A stretch of 64,000 nt of DNA from Bog-756 sp963741055 (GTDB lineage Bacteria > Actinomycetota > Acidimicrobiia > Acidimicrobiales > RAAP-2), in NCBI GenBank assembly GCA_963741055.1, contig CAVUGU010000009.1, positions 1 through 64,000 on the forward strand. The letters run 5' to 3'. Shown here in pieces: positions 40,562-50,640 of the stretch. The position numbers were made by a program, and so were the translations under genes. Below the pieces are notes generated by a model. It saw only the letters and a program-made list of their open reading frames with translations. It did no database searches and was not told where the DNA came from. Position 1 is the first letter of the stretch. Every line of letters begins with the position of its first letter.

Positions 40562-42080
40562 TCAGACTCCGGTGACCGCCTCGAGCCGGCCTGCCTTCAC
40601 CGCATCGAGCAAGGCTTCGTAGTCCCGCTCGCTCTGGTCGGCGTAGCGCGAGGCGAACTCCGCGATCGCCCGATCGAACCGGTCACCCTTCCCGAGATAC
40701 GCCGCGATCGCGATCCGGTCCCCCCACCGCGCATGGGCGCGTGCGAGGGTCGCACCGCAGATCCGGGCGTAGAGGGTCGCGCCCGCGACACCGAGCACGT
40801 CGACGTCGGCGCCCCCCTTCCAGTCGTGGAGCTGGCGGACGTAATAGTCGCGGCTCTTCCCGTCGAGGCCCTCGATCCGCTGCCATCCGAGGAAGGCGTC
40901 GGTCGCGCCCTGCATGAGGCGTTGGCCGGCCACCACCCGCGTGCCGTGGTGGGGAAAGCCGCTCGCACCGAGGTAGCGCTCGAGGACCGAGGACTGCGCC
41001 TCCTTCACCTGGAGGACGAGCGGGTCGCGATCGTCACGCCCGACGAGCAACAGGATGTAGCAACGGGTCCCCACACTGCCGACTCCGACCACCTTGCGGG
41101 CAGCGTGGACGTAGCGGAACTCCTCGAGCGGGTGGTGCTCGACGCCGAGGGTGCTCCGATACGAGGCGAGCAGGTTCTTGACGAAGGTCTCGCTCTGCTC
41201 CCAGGCTCGACCCGGGCTCGACCAAGTCCTCGATGGGCACGATCAGCGGTGGGTCCGCCACGATCCGGAGGTCGTCGCCGACCGTGCCGACCCGTCGGGT
41301 GAAGACCCGCACGTGGTCGCGGGAGCGAGCCTTGTCGACCGAGCCGGTCAGGTGACGGTGTTCCTTCCGGGTCAGACGTCCACGACGGAGCTCGGCACGA
41401 ACCTCGTCGAGAAGGTGACCGACCTCGAGATGGTCGTACCAGGCCTCGAGGGTTCCCGCGGCGGCGGCGCTGCGCATCCGTCCGCGGTACTCACCGAGAC
41501 ATTCGAGCACCACGTCGCGTCGGTCGGCGTGGGAGAAACCCCGTGACCGGCCCATGACCTCGAAGCTCGCGGCAAGGCGCTTCACGTCCCACTCCCAGGG
41601 ACCCGGCAGCGTCTCGTCGAAGTCGTTGATGTCGAAGATCATCCGGCGCTCGGGTGTGGCGAAGAGCCCGAAATTCGACAGGTGGGCGTCCCCGCAGAGC
41701 TGCACCGTGACGCCGGAGACCGGTGAGACGGCGAGGTCGCCGCTCATCACCGCGGCAGCACCGCGGTAGAAGGTGAACGGTGACTCGAGCATCCGTCCGT
41801 AGCGGATCGCCAGCAGCTCGGTCACCCGGTCCGCGCCCTGCTCCACGAGCAGGCCGACCGGGTCCGCCCGGTCCGGCGCCGGCTCGAATCGCCGGTGGCT
41901 CGATCGGGGCGCGGTGGCCCGTGCCGCTCTTCCACGGGCGACTCGCTCCTCGACCGTCAGGCGTCGTCGCCGCCACCAGGCCGAAAAAGCCCGCTCGGGG
42001 TTCCCGCCCGAGGGAGCGTCGAGATCGGACGCGGTGTCACGCGCCGCGGGCCCGGTCACTCGGAAACCGCCGGCGGCCAT
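40562..42080 (-). CDS. DUF2252 protein (frameshifted)
   Basis: DUF2252 signatures are RYGRMLESPFTFYRGAAAVM, LCGDAHLSNFGLFATPER, FDINDFDETLPGPWEWDVKRLA and, in the second frame, VGVGSVGTRCYILLLVG and AQSSVLERYLG. The GDAHLSN and DINDFDE motifs look like the catalytic and metal sites of kinase-like phosphotransferases, but no activity is established. The frame changes near 41210; EQSETFVKNLLASY joins the halves and length is 3n+1. It is convergent with the response regulator. Confidence 0.87.
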
Positions 42081-42096
42081 CCCGAAGCAGAGGATC

Positions 42097-42336
42097 TCAG
42101 TCGCGGCGAGCACCCCGGCGCGAACCGGGCGGGTCGCCGGTGAGCGCGATCACTCCGAAGAAAGCGGCCACCAGGGCCACGGTCGCCACCGCTCTCCGAC
42201 GAGGGGGCAACGACTTCGCGAGCTGTCCGAGCACGCCGAAGGCCAGGGTGACCGCCCAGCCCTGCCAGGACGCAGGGCTCCACCCCCAGCCCCAGCGTTT
42301 CGGGCCGAACCACGCGGTTTCGGTCCGGCGCGCCAT
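42097..42336 (-). CDS. Small two-helix membrane protein
   Basis: 79 residues from ATG 42336. A tryptophan-rich amphipathic segment (WFGPKRWGWGWSPASWQGW) precedes two hydrophobic stretches (AVTLAFGVLGQLA and AVATVALVAAFFGVIAL). Trp/Gly-rich short proteins of this type are widespread in actinobacteria without assigned function. It lies 16 bp before the DUF2252 start on the same strand. Confidence 0.55.
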   Translation of the reverse strand: MARRTETAWFGPKRWGWGWSPASWQGWAVTLAFGVLGQLAKSLPPRRRAVATVALVAAFFGVIALTGDPPGSRRGARRD

Positions 42337-42529
42337 ATCACCAGACGTTAGCGCCGCCCGGATCGGTCGCCCGCAGTACCGCTGCCCAGGGGCTCGGGGT
42401 GGACACCAGGTGCAACAGCAGCGCTCGCCGGTCATCCGCAAGGTCCGTTGCGCCTCTCGCTAGGATGCGACTCGCAGTCGCGACACACCGACTGTCCGTT
42501 GTTCGGACCAGCCCATCGAAGGGACCGTC

Positions 42530-42922
42530 ATGCTCGCGTACACCTACCCGCTTCTCGACATCTTCTGGACGATGCTCTGGTTCTTCTGCTTCTTCATCTA
42601 CATCTGGCTCCTGGTCATCGTCTTCAGCGACATCTTCCGGAGCCACGACATGGGGGGTTGGGCCAAGGCGGGATGGGTGATCTTCGTGATCGTGCTGCCG
42701 TTCCTCGGCATCCTCGTCTACCTCATCGCGCGGGGCGGCAAGATGCACGAGCGTCAGATGCGCGACGCGAACCAGGCACAGAAGGAGTTCGACAGCTACG
42801 TGCGGTCGGTCGCCGACTCCGGGAGCGCCGCGGACCAGCTGGAGAAGCTCTCGAAGCTGAAGCAACAAGGCACGATCACCGACGCCGAGTTCGAGGCGCA
42901 GAAGGCGAAGATCCTCTCCTGA
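42530..42922 (+). CDS. PLDc_N / SHOCT-domain membrane protein
   Basis: 130 residues. Two TM helices (DIFWTMLWFFCFFIYIWLLV and WVIFVIVLPFLGILVYLIARG) match the phospholipase-D N-terminal membrane module found alone in many actinobacterial proteins. The C-terminal 30 residues are a SHOCT motif (DQLEKLSKLKQQGTITDAEFEAQKAKIL). It is usually annotated as a membrane protein of unknown role. Confidence 0.85.
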   Translation: MLAYTYPLLDIFWTMLWFFCFFIYIWLLVIVFSDIFRSHDMGGWAKAGWVIFVIVLPFLGILVYLIARGGKMHERQMRDANQAQKEFDSYVRSVADSGSAADQLEKLSKLKQQGTITDAEFEAQKAKILS

Positions 42923-43012
42923 GCATCCTCTGGCCGTCGGCCTGTCCTCGTCCCGGTCGGCGCGGGCAGGTTCGACGAGCCGGGGAAGTACGGTCTGACC
43001 ACGTGGGCCCAG

Positions 43013-44422
43013 ATGGCTGAGACCGCCGCGCACCAAACGGCGACCCCGTCGCTGCGAAGGGTGCTGGTCCCCCTCGCGCTCGCACAGTTCATCTGCAGCT
43101 TCGCGGGCTCGAACATGAACGTCATGATCAACGACATCAGTGTGGACCTCCACACGACCGTGCAGGGCGTCCAGGTCTGCATCACCCTTTTCCTGTTGGT
43201 CATGGCGGCGCTGATGATCCCGTGCGGGAAGCTCACCGACCAGCTCGGGCGCAAGCGGTGCTTCACCCTCGGGCTCGCGGTCTACGGGGTCGGTGCTGTG
43301 CTCAGTGCGATCTCGCCGGGTCTCGGCGTCCTCATCCTCGGGAACTCGATCTTCGAGGGAGTCGGCACGGCACTCCTGATCCCGCCGGTGTACATCCTCA
43401 CCACCATGCTGTTCCCCGACCTCAAATCACGGGCCTGGGCCTTCGGAGTGGTGAGCGCGATGGGGGGCGTCGGCGCGGCCACCGGTCCGTTGATCGGAGG
43501 GCTGATCACCACCGCGGTCACCTGGCGTCTGGCCTTCGTCTTCCAGGCACTGGTCATCGTGGTCATCCTCGTCCTCGCCCGTCGCGTCGTCGATCCGGTC
43601 CCGCCGGATCCGAAGCGACCCTTCGACCTGGTCGGCGCGATCCTCTCCGCGGCCGGCTTGGTCATCCTGGTCGGGGGCATCCTCGCGGCCGAGAAGAGCC
43701 TGGTGCTCACGGCCGGGCTGATCGTGCTCGGGGCGCTCGTCCTCGCGGGGTTCTTCGTGTGGATCCGCCGGAGGGAGCGAGAGGGCAAGGAGGTGCTCCT
43801 CTCGACTGCTCTCTTCCACAACCGGACCTCCAACTGGGGGATGGTGACCCAGAACGTGCAGTGGGCGATCCTCATGGGCTCGTCGTTCGTCGTGGCGGCG
43901 TATCTGCAGGTGGTGCGCGGTTACAACGCCATCCAGACCGGTGTGATCTTCACCGCCTCGACCGTCGGGATCCTGCTGTCGTCCCTGGCGGCCCGTCCCC
44001 TGGCTCAGCGCTTCCGCCAACGGAGCCTCATCAGGACCGGCTTCGTGACCGCGGTGGTCGGCATCGTCGTGCTGATCACCCTGGTCAAGGGACGTCCCGG
44101 CCCCTGGTACTTCGCCCCCGGCCTCTTCCTCATCGGGACCGGCCTCGGGCTCATGCTGACTCCGTCGGTCAACGTCGTCCAGTCCTCCTTCCCCGAGCGG
44201 CTCCAGGCCGAGATCTCCGGGCTCTCGCGCAGCGTCTCCAACCTCGGGTCCTGTTTGGGCACGGCCATCGCGGGCACCATCCTGGTCGCAGATCTCGTCG
44301 ACCCGAAACGCGCCTACGCGGTCGCGATGATCGTTCTCGGCTTCATCGGCCTGATCGGCCTCGCTGCGACCCTCTTCCTGCCGAAGGCCGATCCCGTTCC
44401 ACCCTCGGAGCCCGAGACGTAG
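43013..44422 (+). CDS. MFS drug:H+ antiporter, DHA2 (14-TM) family
   Basis: 469 residues and about 14 hydrophobic helices. Motif A is GKLTDQLGRKR between TM2 and TM3 and the antiporter motif C is GGVGAATGPLIGG in TM5. The C-terminal part (SVNVVQSSFPERLQAEISGLSRSVSNLGSCLGTAIAG) is typical of EmrB/QacA transporters. The substrate is unknown. It is followed after 4 bp by the DMT-family gene. Confidence 0.9.
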   Translation: MAETAAHQTATPSLRRVLVPLALAQFICSFAGSNMNVMINDISVDLHTTVQGVQVCITLFLLVMAALMIPCGKLTDQLGRKRCFTLGLAVYGVGAVLSAISPGLGVLILGNSIFEGVGTALLIPPVYILTTMLFPDLKSRAWAFGVVSAMGGVGAATGPLIGGLITTAVTWRLAFVFQALVIVVILVLARRVVDPVPPDPKRPFDLVGAILSAAGLVILVGGILAAEKSLVLTAGLIVLGALVLAGFFVWIRRREREGKEVLLSTALFHNRTSNWGMVTQNVQWAILMGSSFVVAAYLQVVRGYNAIQTGVIFTASTVGILLSSLAARPLAQRFRQRSLIRTGFVTAVVGIVVLITLVKGRPGPWYFAPGLFLIGTGLGLMLTPSVNVVQSSFPERLQAEISGLSRSVSNLGSCLGTAIAGTILVADLVDPKRAYAVAMIVLGFIGLIGLAATLFLPKADPVPPSEPET

Positions 44423-44426
44423 CCAG

Positions 44427-45299
44427 TTGACGATCGTCTACGCGCTGCTGGCCGCACTCTCCAACGCGCTCAACGTCACGACGCAGCACAAGGCGAGCAT
44501 CACCAGTCCGCTCAGGGCAAAGGGGTGGCGCCTCGTCACCTACCTGTTCCGGAACCCGTTGTGGCTCTTCGGCTGGGTGGCGCTCGCCGCGGCGTTCGTC
44601 TTTCAGGCGCTGGCCCTGCACAACGGTCAGATGTCGGTCGTCCAACCCCTCCTCGTGACCGAGCTGGTCTTCGTTCTCGTGCTCCGGCGGTTCTGGATCC
44701 GCCAGAGCATCCGAGGGATCACCTGGTGGTCGGCCGCGGTCACTTGCGTCCTGCTCGTCCTCTTCCTGCTGGTCGCCGAACCGAGAGGCGGGAGCGCCGC
44801 GCCCTCGAGCCACACCTGGGCTTCGGTCGGCACTGCGACGGTCGCGGTCGCCGCGGTGTTGGCGGTCCTCGGAACGTGGGGATCCCCGGTCCGGCGGGCC
44901 GCGTTGACGGCTGCGGCCACCGCGGTCATGTGGGCGCTGGTGGCGACCTTCATCAAGACGACCGTCGAGACGCTCTCCCAGTTCGGCATCGGGGGGATGT
45001 TCGTCCGCTGGCCGGTGTACGCGCTCGCTCTGGCCGGGCTCGCCGCAGAGATCCTGACTCAGGTCACCCTCCACGTCGGGCCGTTGAGCGTCTCCCAGCC
45101 CATCCTGGTCATCGTGGATCCGATCGTGAGCATCGCCTTGAGCGTGTGGATCTTCGAGGAGTACTTCACTCCCAGCGCGTTCCGGCTGGTGGTCGGCGCA
45201 CTTTCCTTCGCCGGGATGTGCGTCGCGGTCACGGTGCTCACCTGTACCGCTCCGCCGACCATGGAACCCGAGCAGGCGCCAGTCACCCGAGCGACCTGA
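44427..45299 (+). CDS. DMT-superfamily (EamA-like) transporter
   Basis: 290 residues with about nine hydrophobic segments and an internal repeat. The first half has NALNVTTQHKAS and QMSVVQPLLVTELVFVLVLR; the second LSVSQPILVIVDPIVSIALSVWIFEE. These are the paired helices of EamA/NIPA-like permeases. The start is TTG 44427, five bases after the MFS stop, so they are probably cotranscribed. The substrate is unknown. Confidence 0.82.
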   Translation: MTIVYALLAALSNALNVTTQHKASITSPLRAKGWRLVTYLFRNPLWLFGWVALAAAFVFQALALHNGQMSVVQPLLVTELVFVLVLRRFWIRQSIRGITWWSAAVTCVLLVLFLLVAEPRGGSAAPSSHTWASVGTATVAVAAVLAVLGTWGSPVRRAALTAAATAVMWALVATFIKTTVETLSQFGIGGMFVRWPVYALALAGLAAEILTQVTLHVGPLSVSQPILVIVDPIVSIALSVWIFEEYFTPSAFRLVVGALSFAGMCVAVTVLTCTAPPTMEPEQAPVTRAT

Positions 45300-45444
45300 G
45301 CTCGCCAGGCTGTGCTCACTGAGTCACCGAGCGGGGGACTCCCCGAACCATGGGAGGAGACGCGCAGATCGAACAGGATCCACATCGGGAGTCGTGGACA
45401 TTCGGCAGGGCTGCCGAGTGGCCGCTCGTCGCCGGAGGTGTTCT

Positions 45445-46554
45445 TCAAGCGGAGGAATCGCTCTCCGGAATCGACGCCGGATCGATTCCCACGCCGGACC
45501 CTGCGCTGCTCGCATATGCGGCGAGGGCAAACCGCAGCACGTCGACGGCCTCTTCGGCACTCCACAGCAAGGGGCCTTCGCCGGTTCGGAGCCAGCGCAG
45601 CCAGTGGCGTCCGGAATCCCTGAAACTGCTCGCCCAGTCGTCGTCGAGCGCATGGAACGTCCGCATCTCGCCGTCGACGTACGTCTCGAGGCTCGGTTGC
45701 TGGATGCCCCGCCCGGTGCAGCGGTTCACCCGTGAATAGCCTCGGCGACCGGTGACCTCCCACCGCTCGTCGTTGGTGTAGTAGTCGGAGCGGAGATACA
45801 TCTCGGGAGCCAAGGTGATGTCCCAGACGCCGCGGATACCGTTTCGGTGTTCCCAGACGATGGTGGTCGGCGCATCGATCTCGATGTCCGTGAAGACTTC
45901 GGTCCCACCCACCCATGCCCGAACCTCCCGCAGCGGACCGAAAAGCCACAACGCGGTCGAGAGCTTGTGCCAGCCGTCGTCGAACACCAGGATCCCCCTG
46001 CCGCGGCGCATCTGCGCGAACTGCCATTGGTAGCTGGAGAGTGGGACTTGCCAACCGCCATGACCGGTGCCCACCATCTTCATGTGATAGCCACTGACCT
46101 CGCCGAGCTCGCCCGACTCGACCGTCTCCTTGAGTTTCTTCAACGGCTCGTAGAACAGGTAGTTCTCCATCACCCGGAGCACGCGGTCGTTCGCTCGGGC
46201 CGCCACGATCATCTCGCGAGCTTCACTCAGGTCGCTGCACATCGGCTTCTGGAGGTTCAGGTGCCAGCCGTAGCCGAGCATCTCACGTACTCCCTCGACG
46301 TGGAGCGGGATCGGAAGCAGCACCTCGGCTGCGTCGACCGCCACGTCGCTCGACGCGAGCTCAGCGGCCGAGGCGAACGTGCGAGCCTCGGGCCAATCCG
46401 CTTGACGTTCCTCGCGACGCTTGGGGTCGGGATCGACGAGCGCAACCACTTCGACGTCCGGGTTGCCCAGATAGGCGCGAACGTTGAGGTCGTAGATGCG
46501 GCCGAGGCCGATGAAGGCAGCCCGGACTGGTCGGTCGTAAGGAATGAACGTCAT
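45445..46554 (-). CDS. Gfo/Idh/MocA-family oxidoreductase
   Basis: 369 residues. The N-terminal Rossmann domain has FIGLGRIYDLNVRAYL and VVALVDPDPKRR. The usual EKP catalytic Lys motif appears as NLQKPMCSDLSEA. The C-terminal sheet domain includes GVWDITLAPEMYLRSDYYTNDERWEVTGRRGYSRV, a GFO_IDH_MocA_C-like region. It probably reduces or oxidises a sugar or inositol derivative with NAD(P). It is monocistronic, convergent with the DMT gene and intact. Confidence 0.9.
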   Translation of the reverse strand: MTFIPYDRPVRAAFIGLGRIYDLNVRAYLGNPDVEVVALVDPDPKRREERQADWPEARTFASAAELASSDVAVDAAEVLLPIPLHVEGVREMLGYGWHLNLQKPMCSDLSEAREMIVAARANDRVLRVMENYLFYEPLKKLKETVESGELGEVSGYHMKMVGTGHGGWQVPLSSYQWQFAQMRRGRGILVFDDGWHKLSTALWLFGPLREVRAWVGGTEVFTDIEIDAPTTIVWEHRNGIRGVWDITLAPEMYLRSDYYTNDERWEVTGRRGYSRVNRCTGRGIQQPSLETYVDGEMRTFHALDDDWASSFRDSGRHWLRWLRTGEGPLLWSAEEAVDVLRFALAAYASSAGSGVGIDPASIPESDSSA

Positions 46555-46805
46555 GTCGGCAACCCTCCGTCAGCACTGATTCTCCAGGTGGTCGCGAGAT
46601 TGTGCCACCCGGCACCGGGGCGCCGCGTCGAGAGACCGAACCTGCCCGAGAGTGCGATCGTTCGCTGACCGAGATGAACGCGAGCTCAGCGGCACCCCTT
46701 CGCACCGTCTCGTAGGGGATGCACTCGGAAGCGGAGAATGCCCCCGAGGCGCTCGGATCTCAGCCTGAGGCTCTCACCCTGAGGAGCCGCCGGCCGCTGC
46801 CCGAA

Positions 46806-47126
46806 TCAACGTCCCGGGGCGCGGTAGTTCCCCTGCTTCTGTGAGGCGGCATCGATCTCTTCGGGCGTGAGAAGCACCACCATCCGAGACATGACCCCAC
46901 CTGAAGCTCTCGCAGCCAGTGCGGCAGCCGCGGCAGAGATGTTGTCGGGCATGTCGGCGATGATGTATCCGTCAGCTTCACCGAAGGCGAAATAGAAGGT
47001 CTCGAGCCTCCCACCAAGGCTCTCGATCAGGGTCTTCGATGCGGCGACCCGTGACGAACCGCCCTCGGCCATGAGGCCCTTGGCCCCATCGAGGCTGTAC
47101 TTCACCTCAACCAGAAACTTGGGCAT
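46806..47126 (-). CDS. GYD-domain protein
   Basis: 106 residues from ATG 47126, with a GGGAGG ribosome-binding site 5 bases upstream. PKFLVEVKYSLDGAKGLMAEGGSSR and ETFYFAFGEADGYIIADMPDN are the GYD-domain pattern (a ferredoxin-like fold annotated as a chaperonin-type or small-molecule-binding domain). Its function is unknown. The 251 bp upstream of the oxidoreductase stop side (46555-46805) hold nothing I can support. Confidence 0.85.
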   Translation of the reverse strand: MPKFLVEVKYSLDGAKGLMAEGGSSRVAASKTLIESLGGRLETFYFAFGEADGYIIADMPDNISAAAAALAARASGGVMSRMVVLLTPEEIDAASQKQGNYRAPGR

Positions 47127-47376
47127 CGGACCTCCCTGTTGCGCCTCGCTGCGACCACGATATTCCAGTTCGTATCTCCTTTCGCCGAGGCGGCCGGTCG
47201 GCGAGGTTTGATCCGGCCCGCTCCCGTCGTTCGAGGCGGTCGGGGCCAGGTTCAGGCGCAATCGAGTCCGGGAAGCTCACCCGTCACCTTCTCGGTAACG
47301 TCGAGAGATCGCCCGACTAGGCATCCGAGGTTCTTCGTCCACCGTGTAGTCAGGCGAGTCTGAAGAGGAGATCCAA

Positions 47377-47601
47377 ATGGCCGACCCGACCTTCACACAC
47401 GACGTTAAGCCCCTCTTCCGCGACAAGGACCGCAGTTCGATGCTGACCAGATTCGATCTCTGGTCGTTCGATGACGTACGAAACAACGCTTCGGCCATTT
47501 TGGGAGCACTGCAAGCCGGGAGGATGCCCTGCGACGGGCAGTGGAGCTCCGACCACGTCGATCTGTTCCGGCGCTGGACCACAAGCGGGATGGCCGAGTA
47601 A
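47377..47601 (+). CDS. Conserved short hypothetical protein
   Basis: 74 residues, preceded by GAAGAGGAG. The layout FTHDVKPLFRDKDRSSML, FDLWSFDDVRNNASAIL, GRMPCDGQW and a final RWTTSGMAE is one I recognise from short actinobacterial and proteobacterial hypotheticals. One Cys sits in the MPCDG motif, which resembles the end of haem-less planctomycete-type cytochrome domains. No function can be assigned. Confidence 0.7.
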   Translation: MADPTFTHDVKPLFRDKDRSSMLTRFDLWSFDDVRNNASAILGALQAGRMPCDGQWSSDHVDLFRRWTTSGMAE

Positions 47602-47830
47602 CGCTCTCGGACGCGGACAAGCCGGTCAGCAAAGAGAGAAGGTCTTCTCAACTCGCAAACGGTGGCGATCGCAGAGAGCCTGTCCGGCACGGGGCCGTCG
47701 CCGCCCATATCTGAATGACGACGAGACCCGAGACTTCGCTGTTCCCGTCGTACCTCCCGCTAGCGTCTCACGAAGGGATCGTTCTCGTAACTCGTTCAAC
47801 CGACGGATTGGAAACCTTGGGAGGCCCTCA

Positions 47831-48226
47831 ATGGCAGCCGCTTCACCTCCAACAGAAATCATCACGAAAGAATCGAGTCGGTCGGTCAGCAATACCGTCG
47901 AACGGTTCATCGACCTCCTCTCGGAGAAGGGCGTGAAGGTATTCACCGTGATCGATCAGCGTGAGGAGGCCCAACACGTTGGGCTCGACCTACGGGAGAC
48001 GGTTCTTGTGCTCTTCGGTGACCCCCGCGCCGGAACACCCGTAATGGTTGCGTCGCCCCTGGTGGCCCTTGAGCTACCGCTCAGGGTTGTTGTCTGGTCG
48101 GACAATGGTCAGACCAAAGTCTCCTACGAATCTCCAAAATCGTTGGGGGCCCGCTATCAGTTGGGTGAAGAGCTGGTCGGTCGACTCGAGGGAATCAACT
48201 CGCTGACGGATGCTCTCGTGGCCTAA
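47831..48226 (+). CDS. DUF302 protein
   Basis: 131 residues from ATG 47831, with GGGAGG 8 bases upstream. SVSNTVERFIDLLSEKGVKVFTVIDQREEAQHVGLDLRETVLVLFGDPRAGTPVM is the DUF302 core, a small alpha-beta domain found in stress-associated and sulfur-metabolism neighbourhoods. The frame upstream is open but not protein-like. No function is assigned. Confidence 0.88.
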   Translation: MAAASPPTEIITKESSRSVSNTVERFIDLLSEKGVKVFTVIDQREEAQHVGLDLRETVLVLFGDPRAGTPVMVASPLVALELPLRVVVWSDNGQTKVSYESPKSLGARYQLGEELVGRLEGINSLTDALVA

Positions 48227-48302
48227 CCGCACTGATGCCATACCCTGCTACTGAGGCTCCTGCCCGGTTCAGATGCAATGATGCACCGCCGATGAGCGTC
48301 AC

Positions 48303-48530
48303 ATGACTCCTTGGTCGTTGGTCGTTGCCGGAATCCTCCTGATAGTGGTGGGGTCCGCAGCCATGTCCAACTATCGGGGACTCGGCGATTGGTACCGGAG
48401 ATCTGGCTACCGGCTGACAGGTCGGGAGAACTGGGCCACTGAACGGCGGATGAAGTGGGATCGCTTCTCGTTCAAGTGCGGGATCGCACTCGGCGTCGCC
48501 CTACTTCTCACCGGGCTGCTCAGTTTCTGA
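48303..48530 (+). CDS. Small two-TM membrane protein
   Basis: 75 residues: TM helix 1 (SLVVAGILLIVVGSAAM), a basic loop with aromatic residues (GLGDWYRRSGYRLTGRENWATERRMKWDRF) and TM helix 2 (CGIALGVALLLTGLLSF). Charge distribution suggests the loop is cytoplasmic. I do not recognise a family. Confidence 0.6.
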   Translation: MTPWSLVVAGILLIVVGSAAMSNYRGLGDWYRRSGYRLTGRENWATERRMKWDRFSFKCGIALGVALLLTGLLSF

Positions 48531-48649
48531 CGTTGCAAGGGACCCGCCTGCCCCAGATCAGCCGGTCGGCGACCGTTACAAGAAACAGCTTGGCCCTCGT
48601 TGAGAGTTACCCTCACCGCTGTGAGTTCAGGGGACGACGCTCCTCCGGA

Positions 48650-49126
48650 TCACCTCATGTTTGCGGCGGCGAAGCCCTCGACGCCGGCCAAGGGCAGCAA
48701 CTCCTCACGCCCGATCTGACGGAGCAGGCTCGCTCCGTCCAGGTACACGCGTTCGTTGGTGATCCGATCGCCGTCGAAAGTGAAGATAGCAATCACCGGA
48801 ACCCGGAACGACTTACCTGTTGGGGCCATCCCCAAGAACTCACCGGTGTTGGTGCCAAGGAGGTCGAACTCCGAGACGATGGTGTCATCGTCTGCGACGT
48901 GCATTCGCACGTGTTCGTGCCGTTGATCAGGGAACGCGGTGCGCTGGGTGGTGTGATAGCGGAGGACAGCCTCGGCGCCCTCGTGGACTTGACCGAGCGC
49001 CACGATTTCGTACCGAGGGATGTCCTTGAACGTGGCCAGGCATGCGTCCCAGTCGTGGTCCACCTCTGAGCGAAAATGCTCGCCAAGTACCTCAAGTCGA
49101 CGACTGCGCAGTTCGTCGGTCAGCAT
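48650..49126 (-). CDS. SnoaL-like / ester-cyclase-type NTF2-fold protein
   Basis: 158 residues from ATG 49126. HFRSEVDHDWDACLATFKD, PRYEIVALGQVHEGAEAVLRYH and a C-terminal FRVPVIAIFTFDGDRITNERVYLDGASLLRQIG are SnoaL/ester-cyclase features. Members include polyketide cyclases and many uncharacterised small-molecule enzymes. Upstream codons in the same frame to 49369 do not look coding. Confidence 0.82.
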   Translation of the reverse strand: MLTDELRSRRLEVLGEHFRSEVDHDWDACLATFKDIPRYEIVALGQVHEGAEAVLRYHTTQRTAFPDQRHEHVRMHVADDDTIVSEFDLLGTNTGEFLGMAPTGKSFRVPVIAIFTFDGDRITNERVYLDGASLLRQIGREELLPLAGVEGFAAANMR

Positions 49127-49328
49127 CGGTGTCCCATCATTTCTTTCCGGAGTGATCTGGAAGCTAGTTAGTCGCCAGCATCGGCACAACGTGTCCACGC
49201 TGTACTCGATCGCCGGGAGGGGGTCGTCTATCGAGCGTGGCTGAACGGCACTTTCTGGCCAGGGGATTGTGAGGAAATGAACCTCAGCAATATGAGGCGA
49301 GTTCGAGTCCCCGCCGAACCGGCTGGCT

Positions 49329-49748
49329 TCATGACTTCGAGTCAGACCCCAAAAACGGCGACCAGTCACCCTCAGGGTCAGTGGTCTGTCCCAACTCGAT
49401 CAGATGACCGTCGGGATCGCGGATGTAGCAACGGATCTCATACGCGTGTTGCTTGGGCGGCGTAAGGAATTCGGCCCCCCGGGCACTCCACTCCTCAAAC
49501 TTGGCATAGATGTCCGTGACCCGGATGTTGAGAAAGGCGCTGGCGCGGTCGGGGTCGCGTGGGGTCTCGAGAACCACGGTGGGCTTGTCGTCCGTCGGGC
49601 CTCCGCCGGCATTGATGACGATGAAGCTGTTGGCGAGTGCGACATTGGTCGGCACTGGGCCGAAGACCACCGTGCCACCGAGGACCTCGGTGTAGAACCG
49701 CCGGGAGCGTTCGACATCGTCTGACACGATGAAGTGGGTCAACACCAT
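49329..49748 (-). CDS. VOC/glyoxalase-family protein
   Basis: 139 residues from ATG 49748; a TTG ten codons upstream is an alternative. LTHFIVSDDVERSRRFYTEVLGG is the classic first beta-alpha unit and RCYIRDPDGHLIELGQTTDP the last strand pair with metal-ligand positions (His2, Glu-rich end). Members are glyoxalases, dioxygenases or antibiotic-binding proteins. It is followed by the SnoaL-like gene on the same strand. Confidence 0.88.
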   Translation of the reverse strand: MVLTHFIVSDDVERSRRFYTEVLGGTVVFGPVPTNVALANSFIVINAGGGPTDDKPTVVLETPRDPDRASAFLNIRVTDIYAKFEEWSARGAEFLTPPKQHAYEIRCYIRDPDGHLIELGQTTDPEGDWSPFLGSDSKS

Positions 49749-50042
49749 GTCTTCGGACCCATTGATTTCAGCCAACACGCACCTCCAGTCGTGGGGACAC
49801 ATTCCCGCCTGCCACCGGGTTGCAGCCGATGTTCCAGTGGGCGAAGTATCCACCCAATTCCACGCCGCAACTAGAGACCAATCCGTTGGTCCCGTCGTCT
49901 CCTGCCCCTATCCCGGTGAGCGGCGGTTAGCAGCTACAAGGCTCTCGACTTCAGAATGCCGGCAGGTGTTGGTACACCCGCGACCGACTGGACCGATTGA
50001 GAATCGGCGTGACGGAACTGGTCGGACGACGGAGGGTCGACG

Positions 50043-50369
50043 CTAAGAAGCCGATCGGGTCACGTTCCAGGCGACCCATTCGGCGGCGTCGGCACCTCCA
50101 GCCTCGCTGCGCTCAGCGTCCCACCCGCTCTTCCGAAGCCACAGTTCGACCGCGCCTATGACCCCCTCCTCGTCGACGGAGTCGTTGGGAAGGTTGAGGA
50201 GTTCAGTGAGCTCGAAGTGTGCCACGGGGCGGTTCTTTCCCAAGGGGAGAAACACGAGAGCGCATCGAAAGTCGTGATCTCGGTTGAGATCATCGTCTCC
50301 AGGCAGAGGTCCGGTGTCCGAAAACTCGACACGCGTAGTTCCCTCTGGGATCGCGATATCTGTCGGCAC
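50043..50369 (-). CDS. Hypothetical protein
   Basis: 108 residues if started at GTG 50369. It is acidic and has the segments EGTTRVEFSDTGPLPGDDDLNRDHDFRCALVFLPLG and HFELTELLNLPNDSVDEEGVIGAVELWLRKSGWD. No family is recognised. The longer open frame to 50831 overlaps the divergent desaturase and is unlikely to be coding. Confidence 0.5.
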   Translation of the reverse strand: MPTDIAIPEGTTRVEFSDTGPLPGDDDLNRDHDFRCALVFLPLGKNRPVAHFELTELLNLPNDSVDEEGVIGAVELWLRKSGWDAERSEAGGADAAEWVAWNVTRSAS

Positions 50370-50640
50370 TGAGTCCCCCTGGGTCGATCCAAGCGTACTC
50401 GCCGACAATGCATCACGAGAGGCAGCGAGTCGTTCAGCACGTCTTGTGTCCCTGGGTAGACAGCGCCGGTCACGATCCCGCCTGACCCTGGAGCGCGCTT
50501 TGGCCGGTCGGCAACCCTTGATGACGCGGTACATCAACTCCGTGAACGGTGTACGATGACTATCAATAGTTGCCCTAGACCTCGGTGACCCAAGCAACAG
50601 TCCGAGCGCTCCCGCCGAGCGCTCGGCCAGAAGGGACGCC

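Noticed and set aside
49300..49320. GTTCGAGTCCCC resembling a tRNA T-loop
   Set aside because: Flanking bases do not form a T stem, and no acceptor, D or anticodon arms can be paired around it.
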